A DNA stretch of 64,000 nt from contig SUZF01000006.1 of the NCBI GenBank assembly GCA_015060065.1, positions 7,532 to 71,531 of the forward strand. Reading direction: 5' to 3'. The translations under genes and the position numbers were made by a program. The notes under the pieces were generated by a model, which was not told the DNA's origin, searched no databases, and saw nothing but the letters and a program-made list of their open reading frames with translations. This stretch comes from Rikenellaceae bacterium. Lineage in GTDB: Bacteria; Bacteroidota; Bacteroidia; Bacteroidales; Rikenellaceae. Positions 54,630-62,219 of this stretch are shown one piece after another (position 1 is the stretch's first letter; each line of letters begins with the position of its first letter).

Positions 54630-57600
54630 TACTACCCTCACACCCAACTGCATGTGCCAGCGCGAAAGGATGTCGTCTTTGGCGATTGAGGTGCCTGTGA
54701 ATTGATATACCGGAGTCTTGTTGCCATTGCCGTCATCCGTGAGCGAGACGATGCGCACGGGTTGCAGACGGGCATTCTTGACCGAGAGATATGCTCCCCA
54801 ATCACGGCAGAGCAGATTGCCGAAATTGACCACATCGAGCGATAACTGCAACTTGCGGCCACTCTTGGCTCCGAAGTAGAAATCCTGCGCAATATGGAGG
54901 TCCAAGCGATGCTCCATGGGCGTTTGCAGGGCGTTACGCTCCGAGAACTCGCCACGATGTGCGCGAAGATAGGGGTCGCTCTCGATAAACTCGTTCCAAC
55001 GCTCGGCAGAGGTGGCATCGGCAAAGGTCATCTGTGTCAAATCCTGCTTGGTGGGTATATAGACGAGCGTGTTGCCGGTCATAAGGTCGCCATTGAGGTC
55101 GGCACTCTCGCCATAGCAGAGCGAGTACCGCTGACCTGAATACATCTGATAAACCAGCGATACGGTCGTGCCGAAAAGACGCGCATAGCGACGGGAGTAA
55201 CTGACTTGTGCCGTCAGTCGATGAGGTACATCGTAAATCGACCACGATAGCAGGGGCGAGTTGGAATCTACCGAATATGTACGGCTCCAATTGTTCGCTT
55301 GCGATGATGATGCAGCATCGTAGAGCGAGCGTGTCTGCGAGTATGTGTAGGCCGCGTAGATATCCAGGCCAAAGCGGAACGAGCGACGCACCGAGGCGGT
55401 TGCCGACCACGAGTGACCCTTCGAGGTGTTGGTAGTGTAGTATATTGCCGAGTATTTCGGATCCACCGAGTAGTAGGTCGATGTGTTCGATGCGTTGGCT
55501 GCTGCCGGAGATACGGCATATATCTTATTGCCACTCTCGGTAAGACTTAAATTGCTGAATGATACATTGTTTATGGTCTTTGTGTAGAGGGCTTCGAGGG
55601 TCAGATGCCATCCCTCTCCGAGACTCTGCTCGATGGCGAGGTTTGCGCGTAGTACCTGTGGATAGCGGAACTTTCGGTCGAGAGCCTGAATTGAGGGGTT
55701 GAGGGTCGAGAGCGAGGTCGCCGCCGGGTATTTCGAGAAGGATTGAGCCGACTCGATGATGTTGCCTGCGCTGTCGCTTGTGCCTTTGAGGGTTACACCC
55801 TTCTGCTCGATGCCTGTGTTGGAGTAGTTATTTACAATCCAGACAAACGGCACACGCCCCGTGAAGAGACCTGCACCTCCGCGAATAAGGGTGCGGTGTT
55901 GTGAATCCACCCACCAGCGGAAGCCCACGCGAGGCGAGAAGAGAATCTGCGCACGAGGGTAGTCGCCGATGCGAACATTGTGGCGGGTAGCGATTGAGCC
56001 TGCGTTGAACTCCTCATTTACACTCGGTCCTCCGAAAATCAGCGGAATATCGGCACGCAAACCATACGTCAGCGAGAAGTGCTCCGAAGGCTTCCATTGG
56101 TCCTGAATGTAGAATCCGAGTTGCAGAGCGTTGAACTTGGGTCCCCACGTTTTGGTACCCGTGACGTTCTGGTCGGTGTAGTTGTACTGATACTTTGCCG
56201 CCATATCGCGCTCGAAGTCCGAAATGGAGTTGTAGGTGTAGGCACCGAGCGAGTTGGCAACATAGACCACGTGCGAGTGGTAAAACTCGTTGTGTGTGCC
56301 GAAGGTAAGCGTATGGCGACCCTTGTACCAAGTGAGATTGTCGGTAAGTGTCAGAGTGTGCTGGTCGAGTGAGTTGGCATTGGCGAAGCGATCAGTGCCG
56401 ATATATGCCGTGCCTCCGCCATTTGCACCTACACCCTGCACCTCGACGTAGGGTAGATTCTCCTCTGTGTCACGCCCATCCACAACAAATGTGTAACCCA
56501 CACGCAACTCGTTGTGCAGCATATCGTTTATGCGCGAGTTTAACTCTGCACTAACAGCATGTGAACGACTGACCGAGGTGTAGCCTGCTCCCTCGAAGAG
56601 GAATTCGGTGGGGGAGTTGGTGTATTCGTCCATTCTGCCATCGATAAAGTTATAGCGAGCCGAGAGTGTGTTGCGACTATCTATATTCCAATCGAGGCGT
56701 GCTATGAGCGAACCGGAGGTGCGGTTGATGTCGCGCTTGCCGTAGCCACCACCATCATAGCCGGTCAGAGCCTTGTATCGTGCCGCTATGCGCTTCGCCT
56801 CGTCGGCAGTGAGGGCGGCACCTGCGTAGCCGGGGTAGTAGGTCGAAGGGTAACTATCAAGCCCGAACTCGCCATTCACGAAGAAGAAGAGTTTATCCTT
56901 AACAATTGCTCCTCCGAGCGTTGCACCATAGATTTGTGTCGATTGGCGCGATAGTTTTGTGCGGTTGGCGATATCCTTGCCGGGGGTTGTGCCGTAGAAG
57001 TTGTGGTCGTTGTAGTAGGCGTAAGCCGAGCCTGCGAAGGTGTTTGTTCCCGACTTGGTCACGGCATTGATGCCTCCGCCCGTGAATCCGCCCTGACGAA
57101 CATCAAACGGAGCCACTACAACCTGTATCTGCTCGATGGCATCGAGCGGAATGGGGTTTGCATTAGTAAGACCTGCGTTTGTGCCGTTTGATGTGAGTCC
57201 ATACATATCGTTGTTCGCCACGCCATCAATGAGGAATGTGTTGTAGCGTGTGTTGGCTCCGGCAAATGACATACCTCCCGACTTTGAAGCGAGGGCTACG
57301 GGCGAGAGTTTGGCGACGTCGTAGATGCTACGGCTGACCGTCGGCAGCGAGGCTATATCCTCTGCCGTGAAGTTGTCGGCAGCACCCGTCTTTGCGGCAT
57401 TGAATCGGTCGGCAGCATTGCTTGTGACGGTTACGGCATCGAGCGCGAGGTCGCTTGTGAGAGTGAATTTCATCTCGGAAGTGTTACCGAGGGAGAGGTG
57501 GATATCCTCGACCTTTGCGGAGCGATAGCCAATGAACGACACCTCGATAGTGTAGGGACCTCCGGTGCGCATGCCTTGGATGCGAAAGGCTCCGTGTCGG

Positions 57601-57779
57601 TCGCTGGCAACGCCATATTCGCTACCGGATGGGGTATGTCGCGCGATGATGGTTGCACATTGCAGGGGCTTGCCCTCCGAGTCGGTCACCGTGCCGTCGA
57701 TTGCCGATGTGGTAATCTGTGCCATTGCAGCAAGTGCGGTGCTTACTGCCAAAATCAGAGATAAAATTAACTTTCTCAT
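54624..57779 (-). CDS. TonB-dependent outer-membrane receptor (Oar-like), FMN-riboswitch controlled
   Basis: 1051 residues from ATG 57779; an upstream in-frame ATG at 57812 lies inside the leader terminator hairpin. Signal peptide ends ALAAMA; then a CarboxypepD_reg domain (IDGTVTDSEGKPLQCATII), plug-like segment (LPTVSRSIYDVAKLSPVAL, NTFLIDGVANNDMYG, IEQIQVVVAPFDVRQGGFTG) and a large barrel ending MQLGVRVVF. This is the Oar-like TonB-dependent receptor layout rather than SusC (no SusD neighbour). An FMN riboswitch and intrinsic terminator precede it on the same strand, so expression should fall when FMN is high. Outer-membrane uptake of riboflavin/FMN or a related compound is the simplest inference; direct evidence is lacking. 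Confidence 0.85.
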   Translation of the reverse strand: MRKLILSLILAVSTALAAMAQITTSAIDGTVTDSEGKPLQCATIIARHTPSGSEYGVASDRHGAFRIQGMRTGGPYTIEVSFIGYRSAKVEDIHLSLGNTSEMKFTLTSDLALDAVTVTSNAADRFNAAKTGAADNFTAEDIASLPTVSRSIYDVAKLSPVALASKSGGMSFAGANTRYNTFLIDGVANNDMYGLTSNGTNAGLTNANPIPLDAIEQIQVVVAPFDVRQGGFTGGGINAVTKSGTNTFAGSAYAYYNDHNFYGTTPGKDIANRTKLSRQSTQIYGATLGGAIVKDKLFFFVNGEFGLDSYPSTYYPGYAGAALTADEAKRIAARYKALTGYDGGGYGKRDINRTSGSLIARLDWNIDSRNTLSARYNFIDGRMDEYTNSPTEFLFEGAGYTSVSRSHAVSAELNSRINDMLHNELRVGYTFVVDGRDTEENLPYVEVQGVGANGGGTAYIGTDRFANANSLDQHTLTLTDNLTWYKGRHTLTFGTHNEFYHSHVVYVANSLGAYTYNSISDFERDMAAKYQYNYTDQNVTGTKTWGPKFNALQLGFYIQDQWKPSEHFSLTYGLRADIPLIFGGPSVNEEFNAGSIATRHNVRIGDYPRAQILFSPRVGFRWWVDSQHRTLIRGGAGLFTGRVPFVWIVNNYSNTGIEQKGVTLKGTSDSAGNIIESAQSFSKYPAATSLSTLNPSIQALDRKFRYPQVLRANLAIEQSLGEGWHLTLEALYTKTINNVSFSNLSLTESGNKIYAVSPAAANASNTSTYYSVDPKYSAIYYTTNTSKGHSWSATASVRRSFRFGLDIYAAYTYSQTRSLYDAASSSQANNWSRTYSVDSNSPLLSWSIYDVPHRLTAQVSYSRRYARLFGTTVSLVYQMYSGQRYSLCYGESADLNGDLMTGNTLVYIPTKQDLTQMTFADATSAERWNEFIESDPYLRAHRGEFSERNALQTPMEHRLDLHIAQDFYFGAKSGRKLQLSLDVVNFGNLLCRDWGAYLSVKNARLQPVRIVSLTDDGNGNKTPVYQFTGTSIAKDDILSRWHMQLGVRVVF

Positions 57780-57781
57780 AC

Positions 57782-57816
57782 AAAAAAAATTAAGCCTCGT
57801 GAAGATTTTCACGGGC
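57782..57816 (-). terminator. riboswitch expression-platform terminator before the receptor
   Basis: On the minus strand GCCCGTGAA-AATC-TTCACGAGGC followed by TTAATTTTTTTT, ending 3 bp before the receptor ATG. It sits ~200 nt after the FMN aptamer, as expected for transcription attenuation. Confidence 0.85.
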
Positions 57817-58015
57817 TTTCAACACAGAACCGATGCGGAACAACCATCTGCTTTGCGGTTGTAACCATCTGCACGAATCGAGCATCTGCAAGATTGTGGA
57901 GTTGTCATTTGTATCATCCACTGCACCAACCATATCGCCATAGTTGCTTGCCACGTGCCAATACACCTTTCACTCCTCTCGCCTCTCTCGCTCCTCGATA
58001 AGGCAATATCTATGA

Positions 58016-58242
58016 ATCTTCTTCCATCCGGACTTTGACCGTCGGTATCGGAATTTCACCGATTCAGTCCCTCTCGATTGCTTTCATCAGCGCGGCAGAA
58101 AATCCTGCATCGAATCTCTGCTTGCTCTGCACCTCTCTGCGCCCTTTGCACCCTTTTGCGCCTCTCTGTGCCTCTTTGCGCCTCTCGATTGGGAGTCGTG
58201 GACTATCACCACCGGTGGGGAATTTCGCCCCGCCCTGAAAAT
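58016..58242 (-). promoter_or_regulatory. FMN riboswitch (RFN element)
   Basis: Read on the minus strand the sequence has the RFN blocks in order: AGGGCGGGGCGAAATTCCCC, ACCGGTGGTGATAGTCCACG, then after a variable insert GACTGAATCGGTGAAATTCC, GATACCGACGGTCAAAGTCC and GGATGGAAGAAGAT. P1 can close by ATTTTC with GAAGAT. The aptamer is ~227 nt instead of ~120-150 because of an insertion (58070-58191). A TATATTTG promoter box lies immediately upstream, and the only gene downstream on this strand is the TonB-dependent receptor. Confidence 0.93.
58070..58191. repeat. direct-repeat-flanked 111-bp insertion inside the FMN riboswitch
   Basis: CCTCTCGATTG occurs at 58070-58080 and again at 58181-58191. 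The 100 bp between them contain decaying ~12-bp repeats (CCTCTCTGCG, CCCTTTGCAC, CCTCTTTGCG). It falls in the variable stem of the aptamer, a position tolerant of length change. It could be an insertion with 11-bp target duplication or a tandem expansion. Confidence 0.75.
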
Positions 58243-58247
58243 CGATG

Positions 58248-58281
58248 CAAATATAGTGAAAAATTTCGTATGTGCGACAAA
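58248..58281 (-). promoter_or_regulatory. promoter of riboswitch/receptor transcript
   Basis: CAAATATA at 58248-58255 reads TATATTTG on the minus strand; CAAA at 58278-58281 reads TTTG about 22 nt upstream. Transcription would begin at the aptamer's first base pairs. Confidence 0.65.
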
Positions 58282-58286
58282 AATTG

Positions 58287-58294
58287 TATATTTG
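58287..58294 (+). promoter_or_regulatory. -7 box of malQ
   Basis: TATATTTG on the plus strand, 20 bp before the ATG at 58315, divergent from the riboswitch promoter. Confidence 0.6.
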
Positions 58295-58314
58295 TTATGT
58301 TGTTTATATCCGAT

Positions 58315-60567
58315 ATGAAAACCAAGATACGCAAAATTACCGAAAGCGGGGCTGTAAGTAGCCGGGTGTTTGGCTCGACAGCATTTACTGATTCTATATT
58401 TAAGCGTGTATGCACGCGCGCGGAAGGAGCGAAGAGTGGGAGTAGGAAGTGTGCCTCGAAACCCTCTGCCGGCGAGATTATGTTCGAAGTTTACGCTGCC
58501 GATGTGCGCCCCGATGAGGTGTTGTGTCTGGTGGGAGAGTGCGAGAGCCTCGGTGCGTGGTCACCGGAGCGCAGTTTGCCGATGTGTGATAGTGATTTCC
58601 CGATGTGGCGCATATCCTTGCCCGCGAGCGACCTGCCCGCGAGGTTTGAATATAAATTTATTGTTCGCAAGCGCGAGGATGATGGCTCGACTATCTGGGA
58701 GGAGGGCTACAACCGTCAATTTGACTACTTCAAACCCTCCGCAGGCGAGGCGTTGCAGGTCGAGGTGCGTTCATTTGTGAATCCCGACCGTTGGCGTGGC
58801 GCTGGCGTGGCTGTGCCGGTCTTCTCGTTGCGCTCGGAGCGCAGTTGCGGTGTGGGCGACTTCTCGGACTTGAAACTTATGGCCGATTGGGCTGCCGCTA
58901 CGGGGCAGTGCGTGATTCAGATACTGCCGATTAACGATACGACCGATGATGGCTCGTGGGGCGATTCGTATCCCTATCGTGCCAACTCGATATTTGCTCT
59001 CAACCCGATATATCTCGACCTGCGCAAGGTGGGTGAGTTGAGCAATGCTCGCGAACAGAGCCGCTTTGAGCAACTCGGATGCGAACTCAATGCCCTTGCC
59101 GAGGTGGATTATCCGCGTGTGGCGGCCGTCAAGCACGACTACCTGCGTAAAATCTACAAACAACAAGGTGCTGCCGACCTCTCCTCGAAGGAGTTTGCAC
59201 TATTCTTCGAGCAGAATCGCGAGTGGTTGATGCCGTATGCTGTGTTCAGCGTTCTGCGCGAGAAATTTGCCACGAGTAACTTCAACGAGTGGGGCGAGTG
59301 GGCAGTGTTCGATGCCAAGAGGGTAGAGGCATTTGCTCGCAAGAGTGTAAAAGCGGTCGGATATTGGTATTTTTTGCAGTTCCACCTCGACCGACAACTG
59401 CGCGAGGTGCGCGACTATGCCCACGCGCGAGGCGTGATTCTCAAAGGCGACATTCCGATTGGTATCGGTCGCCATAGTGTCGATGCGTGGTGTGCGCCCG
59501 AACTCTTTCACATGGACTCCTCGGCAGGCGCTCCGCCCGATGACTTCTCGGTCAAGGGTCAGAATTGGGGCTTCCCGACCTACAATTGGGAGCGTATGGC
59601 GCAGGATGGCTATGCGTGGTGGAGGGCTCGTTTTGCGAAGATGGCTGATTATTTCGATGCTTATCGTATAGACCATATTCTCGGTTTCTTCCGCATCTGG
59701 GAGATTCCGCTCAATGCCGTAAGTGCGCTGCTTGGGCACTTCTCGCCGGCAAAACCCCTCGATGTGGCGGAGATTGCCGAGTATGGATTCCGATTTGATG
59801 TTGCGCTGCATACTGCGCCTGTGAGCGAGAGCGAGGATGTTCTCTTTGTCGAAGACCCGGTGCGTGAGGGGCTGTTTCATCCGCGTATCTCGGCTCAATC
59901 AACAGAGATTTATGCCTCGCTGTCGGAGAGTCAGAAACACGCCTACAATTGCCTCTATGACGACTTCTTCTATCGTCGCCACAACGACTTCTGGCGTGCA
60001 GAGGCTATGCGTAAGTTGTTGCCACTCATAGATAGTACGCGGATGCTGGTCTGTGGCGAAGACTTGGGAATGATTCCCGACTGTGTGCCGGATGTTATGC
60101 GCGAGTTGGAGATTCTTTCGCTCGAAGTGGAGCGTATGCCGAAGGCGTATGGCGTGGAGTTCGGCTCGCCTGCGGAGTACCCATATCTCTCGGTGGCGAC
60201 TCCCTCGACACACGATATGTCGAATATCCGCCTATGGTGGCGCGAAGATAGAGAACGCACACAACGCTACTATAACGACATCCTCGGCTTGGAGGGCGTG
60301 GCCCCTGTGGAGTGCAGTGCCGAGTTGTGCGAGCAGATTTTGCGCCGACAACTCTCGGCTCGCTCGATGTTGATGATTGCCCCCTTGCAGGATTGGCTCT
60401 CGGTGGATGGTTCTATTCGTCGTGAGGATGCTGCTGCGGAGCGTATTAACGACCCCTCGAATCCCAACCAACATTGGTGCTACCGTATGCATCTATCGCT
60501 CGAAGAGTTGCTTGCATCAGAGGTGTTTAATGCCAAGATTCGGAGGTTAATAGGTGTTAGTCATTAG
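58315..60567 (+). CDS. malQ: 4-alpha-glucanotransferase (amylomaltase, GH77) with CBM20-like domain
   Basis: 750 residues from ATG 58315; a long upstream frame runs back to 58078 through the riboswitch and is not credible, because the promoter box lies between. After ~50 poorly conserved residues a CBM20-like starch-binding domain (FEVYAADVRPDEVLCLVGEC, SLGAWSPERSLPM) leads to the GH77 barrel: SCGVGDFSDLKLMADW, GDIPIGIGRHSVDAW, DAYRIDHILGFFRIWEIP (nucleophile Asp, ~448), CGEDLGMIPDCVP (acid/base Glu, ~579) and STHDMSNIRLWW. MalQ disproportionates malto-oligosaccharides in the cytoplasm. Many Bacteroidetes MalQ carry two CBM20 domains; here only one is clear. Confidence 0.92.
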   Translation: MKTKIRKITESGAVSSRVFGSTAFTDSIFKRVCTRAEGAKSGSRKCASKPSAGEIMFEVYAADVRPDEVLCLVGECESLGAWSPERSLPMCDSDFPMWRISLPASDLPARFEYKFIVRKREDDGSTIWEEGYNRQFDYFKPSAGEALQVEVRSFVNPDRWRGAGVAVPVFSLRSERSCGVGDFSDLKLMADWAAATGQCVIQILPINDTTDDGSWGDSYPYRANSIFALNPIYLDLRKVGELSNAREQSRFEQLGCELNALAEVDYPRVAAVKHDYLRKIYKQQGAADLSSKEFALFFEQNREWLMPYAVFSVLREKFATSNFNEWGEWAVFDAKRVEAFARKSVKAVGYWYFLQFHLDRQLREVRDYAHARGVILKGDIPIGIGRHSVDAWCAPELFHMDSSAGAPPDDFSVKGQNWGFPTYNWERMAQDGYAWWRARFAKMADYFDAYRIDHILGFFRIWEIPLNAVSALLGHFSPAKPLDVAEIAEYGFRFDVALHTAPVSESEDVLFVEDPVREGLFHPRISAQSTEIYASLSESQKHAYNCLYDDFFYRRHNDFWRAEAMRKLLPLIDSTRMLVCGEDLGMIPDCVPDVMRELEILSLEVERMPKAYGVEFGSPAEYPYLSVATPSTHDMSNIRLWWREDRERTQRYYNDILGLEGVAPVECSAELCEQILRRQLSARSMLMIAPLQDWLSVDGSIRREDAAAERINDPSNPNQHWCYRMHLSLEELLASEVFNAKIRRLIGVSH

Positions 60568-60667
60568 AGAGTTTAAGAAACGTCGAGAGACTTACCTGCG
60601 CCTCGCTTGGTGAGCCTCTGCCTCCTGAAACAGCCCAAAGATTTAAGAGTCCAATGCTTCGCATCTA
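60568..60667. other. spacer after malQ without a gene
   Basis: No credible ORF. GC-rich hairpin potential around CCTCGCTTGGTGAG and CCTCTGCCTCC. Together with 60668-60745 it fills the gap to the tRNA. Confidence 0.4.
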
Positions 60668-60725
60668 TTTTTGTTTTATAGCGTGTGTCTGCAAATGAAT
60701 TTGCACCACCACTATAAAACAAAAA
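60668..60725. repeat. 58-bp palindromic element next to tRNA terminator
   Basis: Perfect 14-bp inverted repeats TTTTTGTTTTATAG (60668-60681) and CTATAAAACAAAAA (60712-60725) enclose an inner hairpin GCAAAT-GA-ATTTGC. It abuts the tRNA terminator. Confidence 0.7.
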
Positions 60726-60745
60726 GACACCGATGAATCGGTGTC
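60726..60745 (-). terminator. terminator downstream of tRNA gene
   Basis: GACACCGAT-TC-ATCGGTGTC on the minus strand followed by TTTTTGTTTT. Confidence 0.85.
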
Positions 60746-60759
60746 CTCTTTAATCTTTG

Positions 60760-60833
60760 TAGCGGGAGAGAGACTTGAACTCTCGACCTCATGATTATGA
60801 ATCATGCGCTCTAACCAGCTGAGCTATCCCGCC
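60760..60833 (-). tRNA. tRNA with CAT anticodon (tRNA-Met, elongator-type)
   Basis: 74 nt on the minus strand. Acceptor GGCGGGA pairs with TCCCGCT (G1-U72), discriminator A, D arm GCTC..GAGC with AGCTGGTTAGA, anticodon arm CATGA-TTCATAA-TCATG giving anticodon CAT, variable AGGTC, T arm GAGAG-TTCAAGT-CTCTC. No encoded CCA. CAT may be elongator Met or lysidine-modified Ile2; the initiator's C1-A72 mismatch is absent. A TTTG-N19-TATCTTTG promoter lies upstream and a terminator downstream. Confidence 0.93.
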
Positions 60834-60851
60834 ATGCCTTGAAAGCGAGTG

Positions 60852-60882
60852 CAAAGATAAGCGAAAAATTCTATCGTGCAAA
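60852..60882 (-). promoter_or_regulatory. promoter of tRNA gene
   Basis: On the minus strand TTTG (60882-60879), exactly 19 nt, TATCTTTG (60859-60852). Confidence 0.75.
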
Positions 60883-60978
60883 ATCTTTTTGACTTTTTTT
60901 CAAAATTATTGTGCCACATCTCATGTTAAGACCTCTTAATGGCACTGCTTTTGACCTTTGAAATCTCAAAAAGTGCCA

Positions 60979-61648
60979 ATGGAACAGCATCCTGCAATAA
61001 ACCGATTCGTTACCACCTTTGTCGGCACGGCAACACTCATTGCCGCTGTGGCTCTGCTTGTTGCACTATCTTATGAAATCTTGTGGGGTAATCACGCACG
61101 CTTCTCGCAGGGATATATGAACCTCCAACTCGCAGTTTGTGCCATCTTTCTGCTCGACTTTGCGGTGCGTATCTCTGCCGAGGAGCGTAAGTGGCATTTC
61201 CTGCAACGAAATGTGCTATTCCTGTTACTATCGGTGCCTTATCTCAACATTGTCGAGTGGCTCGGAGTGCCACCTCCGCGCGAGTGGTCGATAGTGCTGA
61301 CGACGATACCTATTCTGCGTATGTTGCTGGCTGTCTATCTTGTGGCGCAGTGGGTTGTTAAAGATGGAATAAAACGACTTTTTGCGGCATACGCCTTTAC
61401 GTTACTGCTCTTTACCTACCTTTCGGCTCTGATATTCTACGATTTTGAACAGCGGACTGCACAACTTCGGAGATGCGCTCTGGTGGGCATTTATGAATAT
61501 GACAACCGTAGGCTCTGCGGTGATACCCATTACCGCCATAGGCAAGATACTCGCGGTACTGTTGCCACTATTCGGAATGTTGGTGTTACCTCTCTTTACG
61601 GTCTATATCTCCAATATATTTATGACAGCAAAAAAGAGCGATGCCTGA
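60979..61648 (+). pseudogene. voltage-gated-like potassium channel, frameshifted
   Basis: The first ~155 codons from ATG 60979 encode several transmembrane helices (TFVGTATLIAAVALLVALSY, VCAIFLLDFAVRISAEER, FLLLSVPYLNIVEW, LLLFTYLSALIFYDF). The pore then continues in another frame from about 61445: NFGDALWWAFMNMTTVGSAV, holding the selectivity filter TTVGS, and a last helix LLPLFGMLVLPLFTVYI to the stop at 61646-61648. Removing one T from TTTT at 61443-61446 joins both parts as FYDLNSGLHNFGDALWW. So the gene is a 2-part Ion_trans_2/Kv-like channel broken by a single-base change, or a sequencing error or slippage site. In the first frame translation runs on, without pore function, into the mscL region. 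Confidence 0.8.
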
Positions 61649-61667
61649 ATCCAAGCATCGCCCTTTT
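61631..61667. terminator. hairpin terminator between channel gene and mscL
   Basis: GCGATGC (61638-61644) pairs with GCATCGC (61655-61661), flanked by AAAAAGA and CCTTTT, usable in both directions. It overlaps the channel's stop codon. Confidence 0.75.
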
Positions 61668-61685
61668 CTGGGAGATAGTATCCGA

Positions 61686-62171
61686 CTACTTCTTCTCTTT
61701 GAGCAGGTCGCGGATTTCGGTCAGCAGGACCTCCTCCTTCGAGGGTGCCGGCTCCGGAGCGGGTGCTGCGGGCTTTGCCTCCTCTTTCTTCATCAACTTG
61801 TTCATCATCTTGACCATCAGGAAGACACAGAAAGCCAAGATAACGAAGTCGATACACTGCTGAATAAATGCGCCATAGTTCCAATAAATCGGAGCCACCT
61901 CCGCAGCCTTCTCGACTACGCCATCAGCACCGGTTACGGTATTGACCACAGCATCTCCTGCCGTAGAGACAGCGTTGCGGATAGCCGACAAATCGACTTT
62001 GAGGTCCGAGAAATCGGTGTTGCCCATAAGTGCGCTGATAGGGGGCATCAGGATATCATTCACGAGTGAAGTTACAATCTTGCCGAATGCACCACCGATG
62101 ATAACACCGACAGCCATATCCATTACATTACCCTTGATGGCAAACGCCTTAAATTCTTTAATAAATCCCAT
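61686..62171 (-). CDS. mscL: large-conductance mechanosensitive channel MscL
   Basis: 161 residues. MscL is a pentameric inner-membrane safety valve that opens under osmotic downshock. N-terminal [21 protein letters not shown] is split by the first helix [21 protein letters not shown] with MPP, the family signature. A periplasmic loop longer than in E. coli (extra residues with [15 protein letters not shown]) precedes TM2 ([20 protein letters not shown]) and a Lys/Pro/Ala-rich cytoplasmic helix ending [10 protein letters not shown]. Length exceeds the ~136 of E. coli mainly by loop and linker. Convergent with the broken potassium channel. Confidence 0.96.
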   Translation of the reverse strand: MGFIKEFKAFAIKGNVMDMAVGVIIGGAFGKIVTSLVNDILMPPISALMGNTDFSDLKVDLSAIRNAVSTAGDAVVNTVTGADGVVEKAAEVAPIYWNYGAFIQQCIDFVILAFCVFLMVKMMNKLMKKEEAKPAAPAPEPAPSKEEVLLTEIRDLLKEKK

Positions 62172-62219
62172 AATTACGTTCTCCTTAATATTTAAGTTCT
62201 TGTTTTGATAATTAGTCGA

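Noticed and set aside
57820..57940. A ~40-codon minus-strand ORF beginning near 57940 in the riboswitch leader
   Set aside because: No signal or family likeness and it lies in the expression platform; no ribosome-binding or conservation evidence.
58078..58314. Upstream extension of malQ (reading through the riboswitch region)
   Set aside because: The malQ promoter box (58287-58294) lies downstream of it, and the sequence is the FMN aptamer on the other strand with repeat-like translation.
50020..60654. 13-mer TTTAAGAGTCCAA shared by 50020-50032 and 60642-60654
   Set aside because: Exact 13-base matches are expected by chance many times in 64 kb, and flanks do not align.
60560..60665. A 35-codon minus-strand ORF starting MRSIGLLNLWAV
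   Set aside because: No promoter, low-complexity end, and the region looks like a repeat; likely chance.
60979..61863. Single 295-residue channel protein in the first frame
   Set aside because: After ~155 residues the frame loses membrane and pore features and runs antisense through mscL; the real pore is in another frame.
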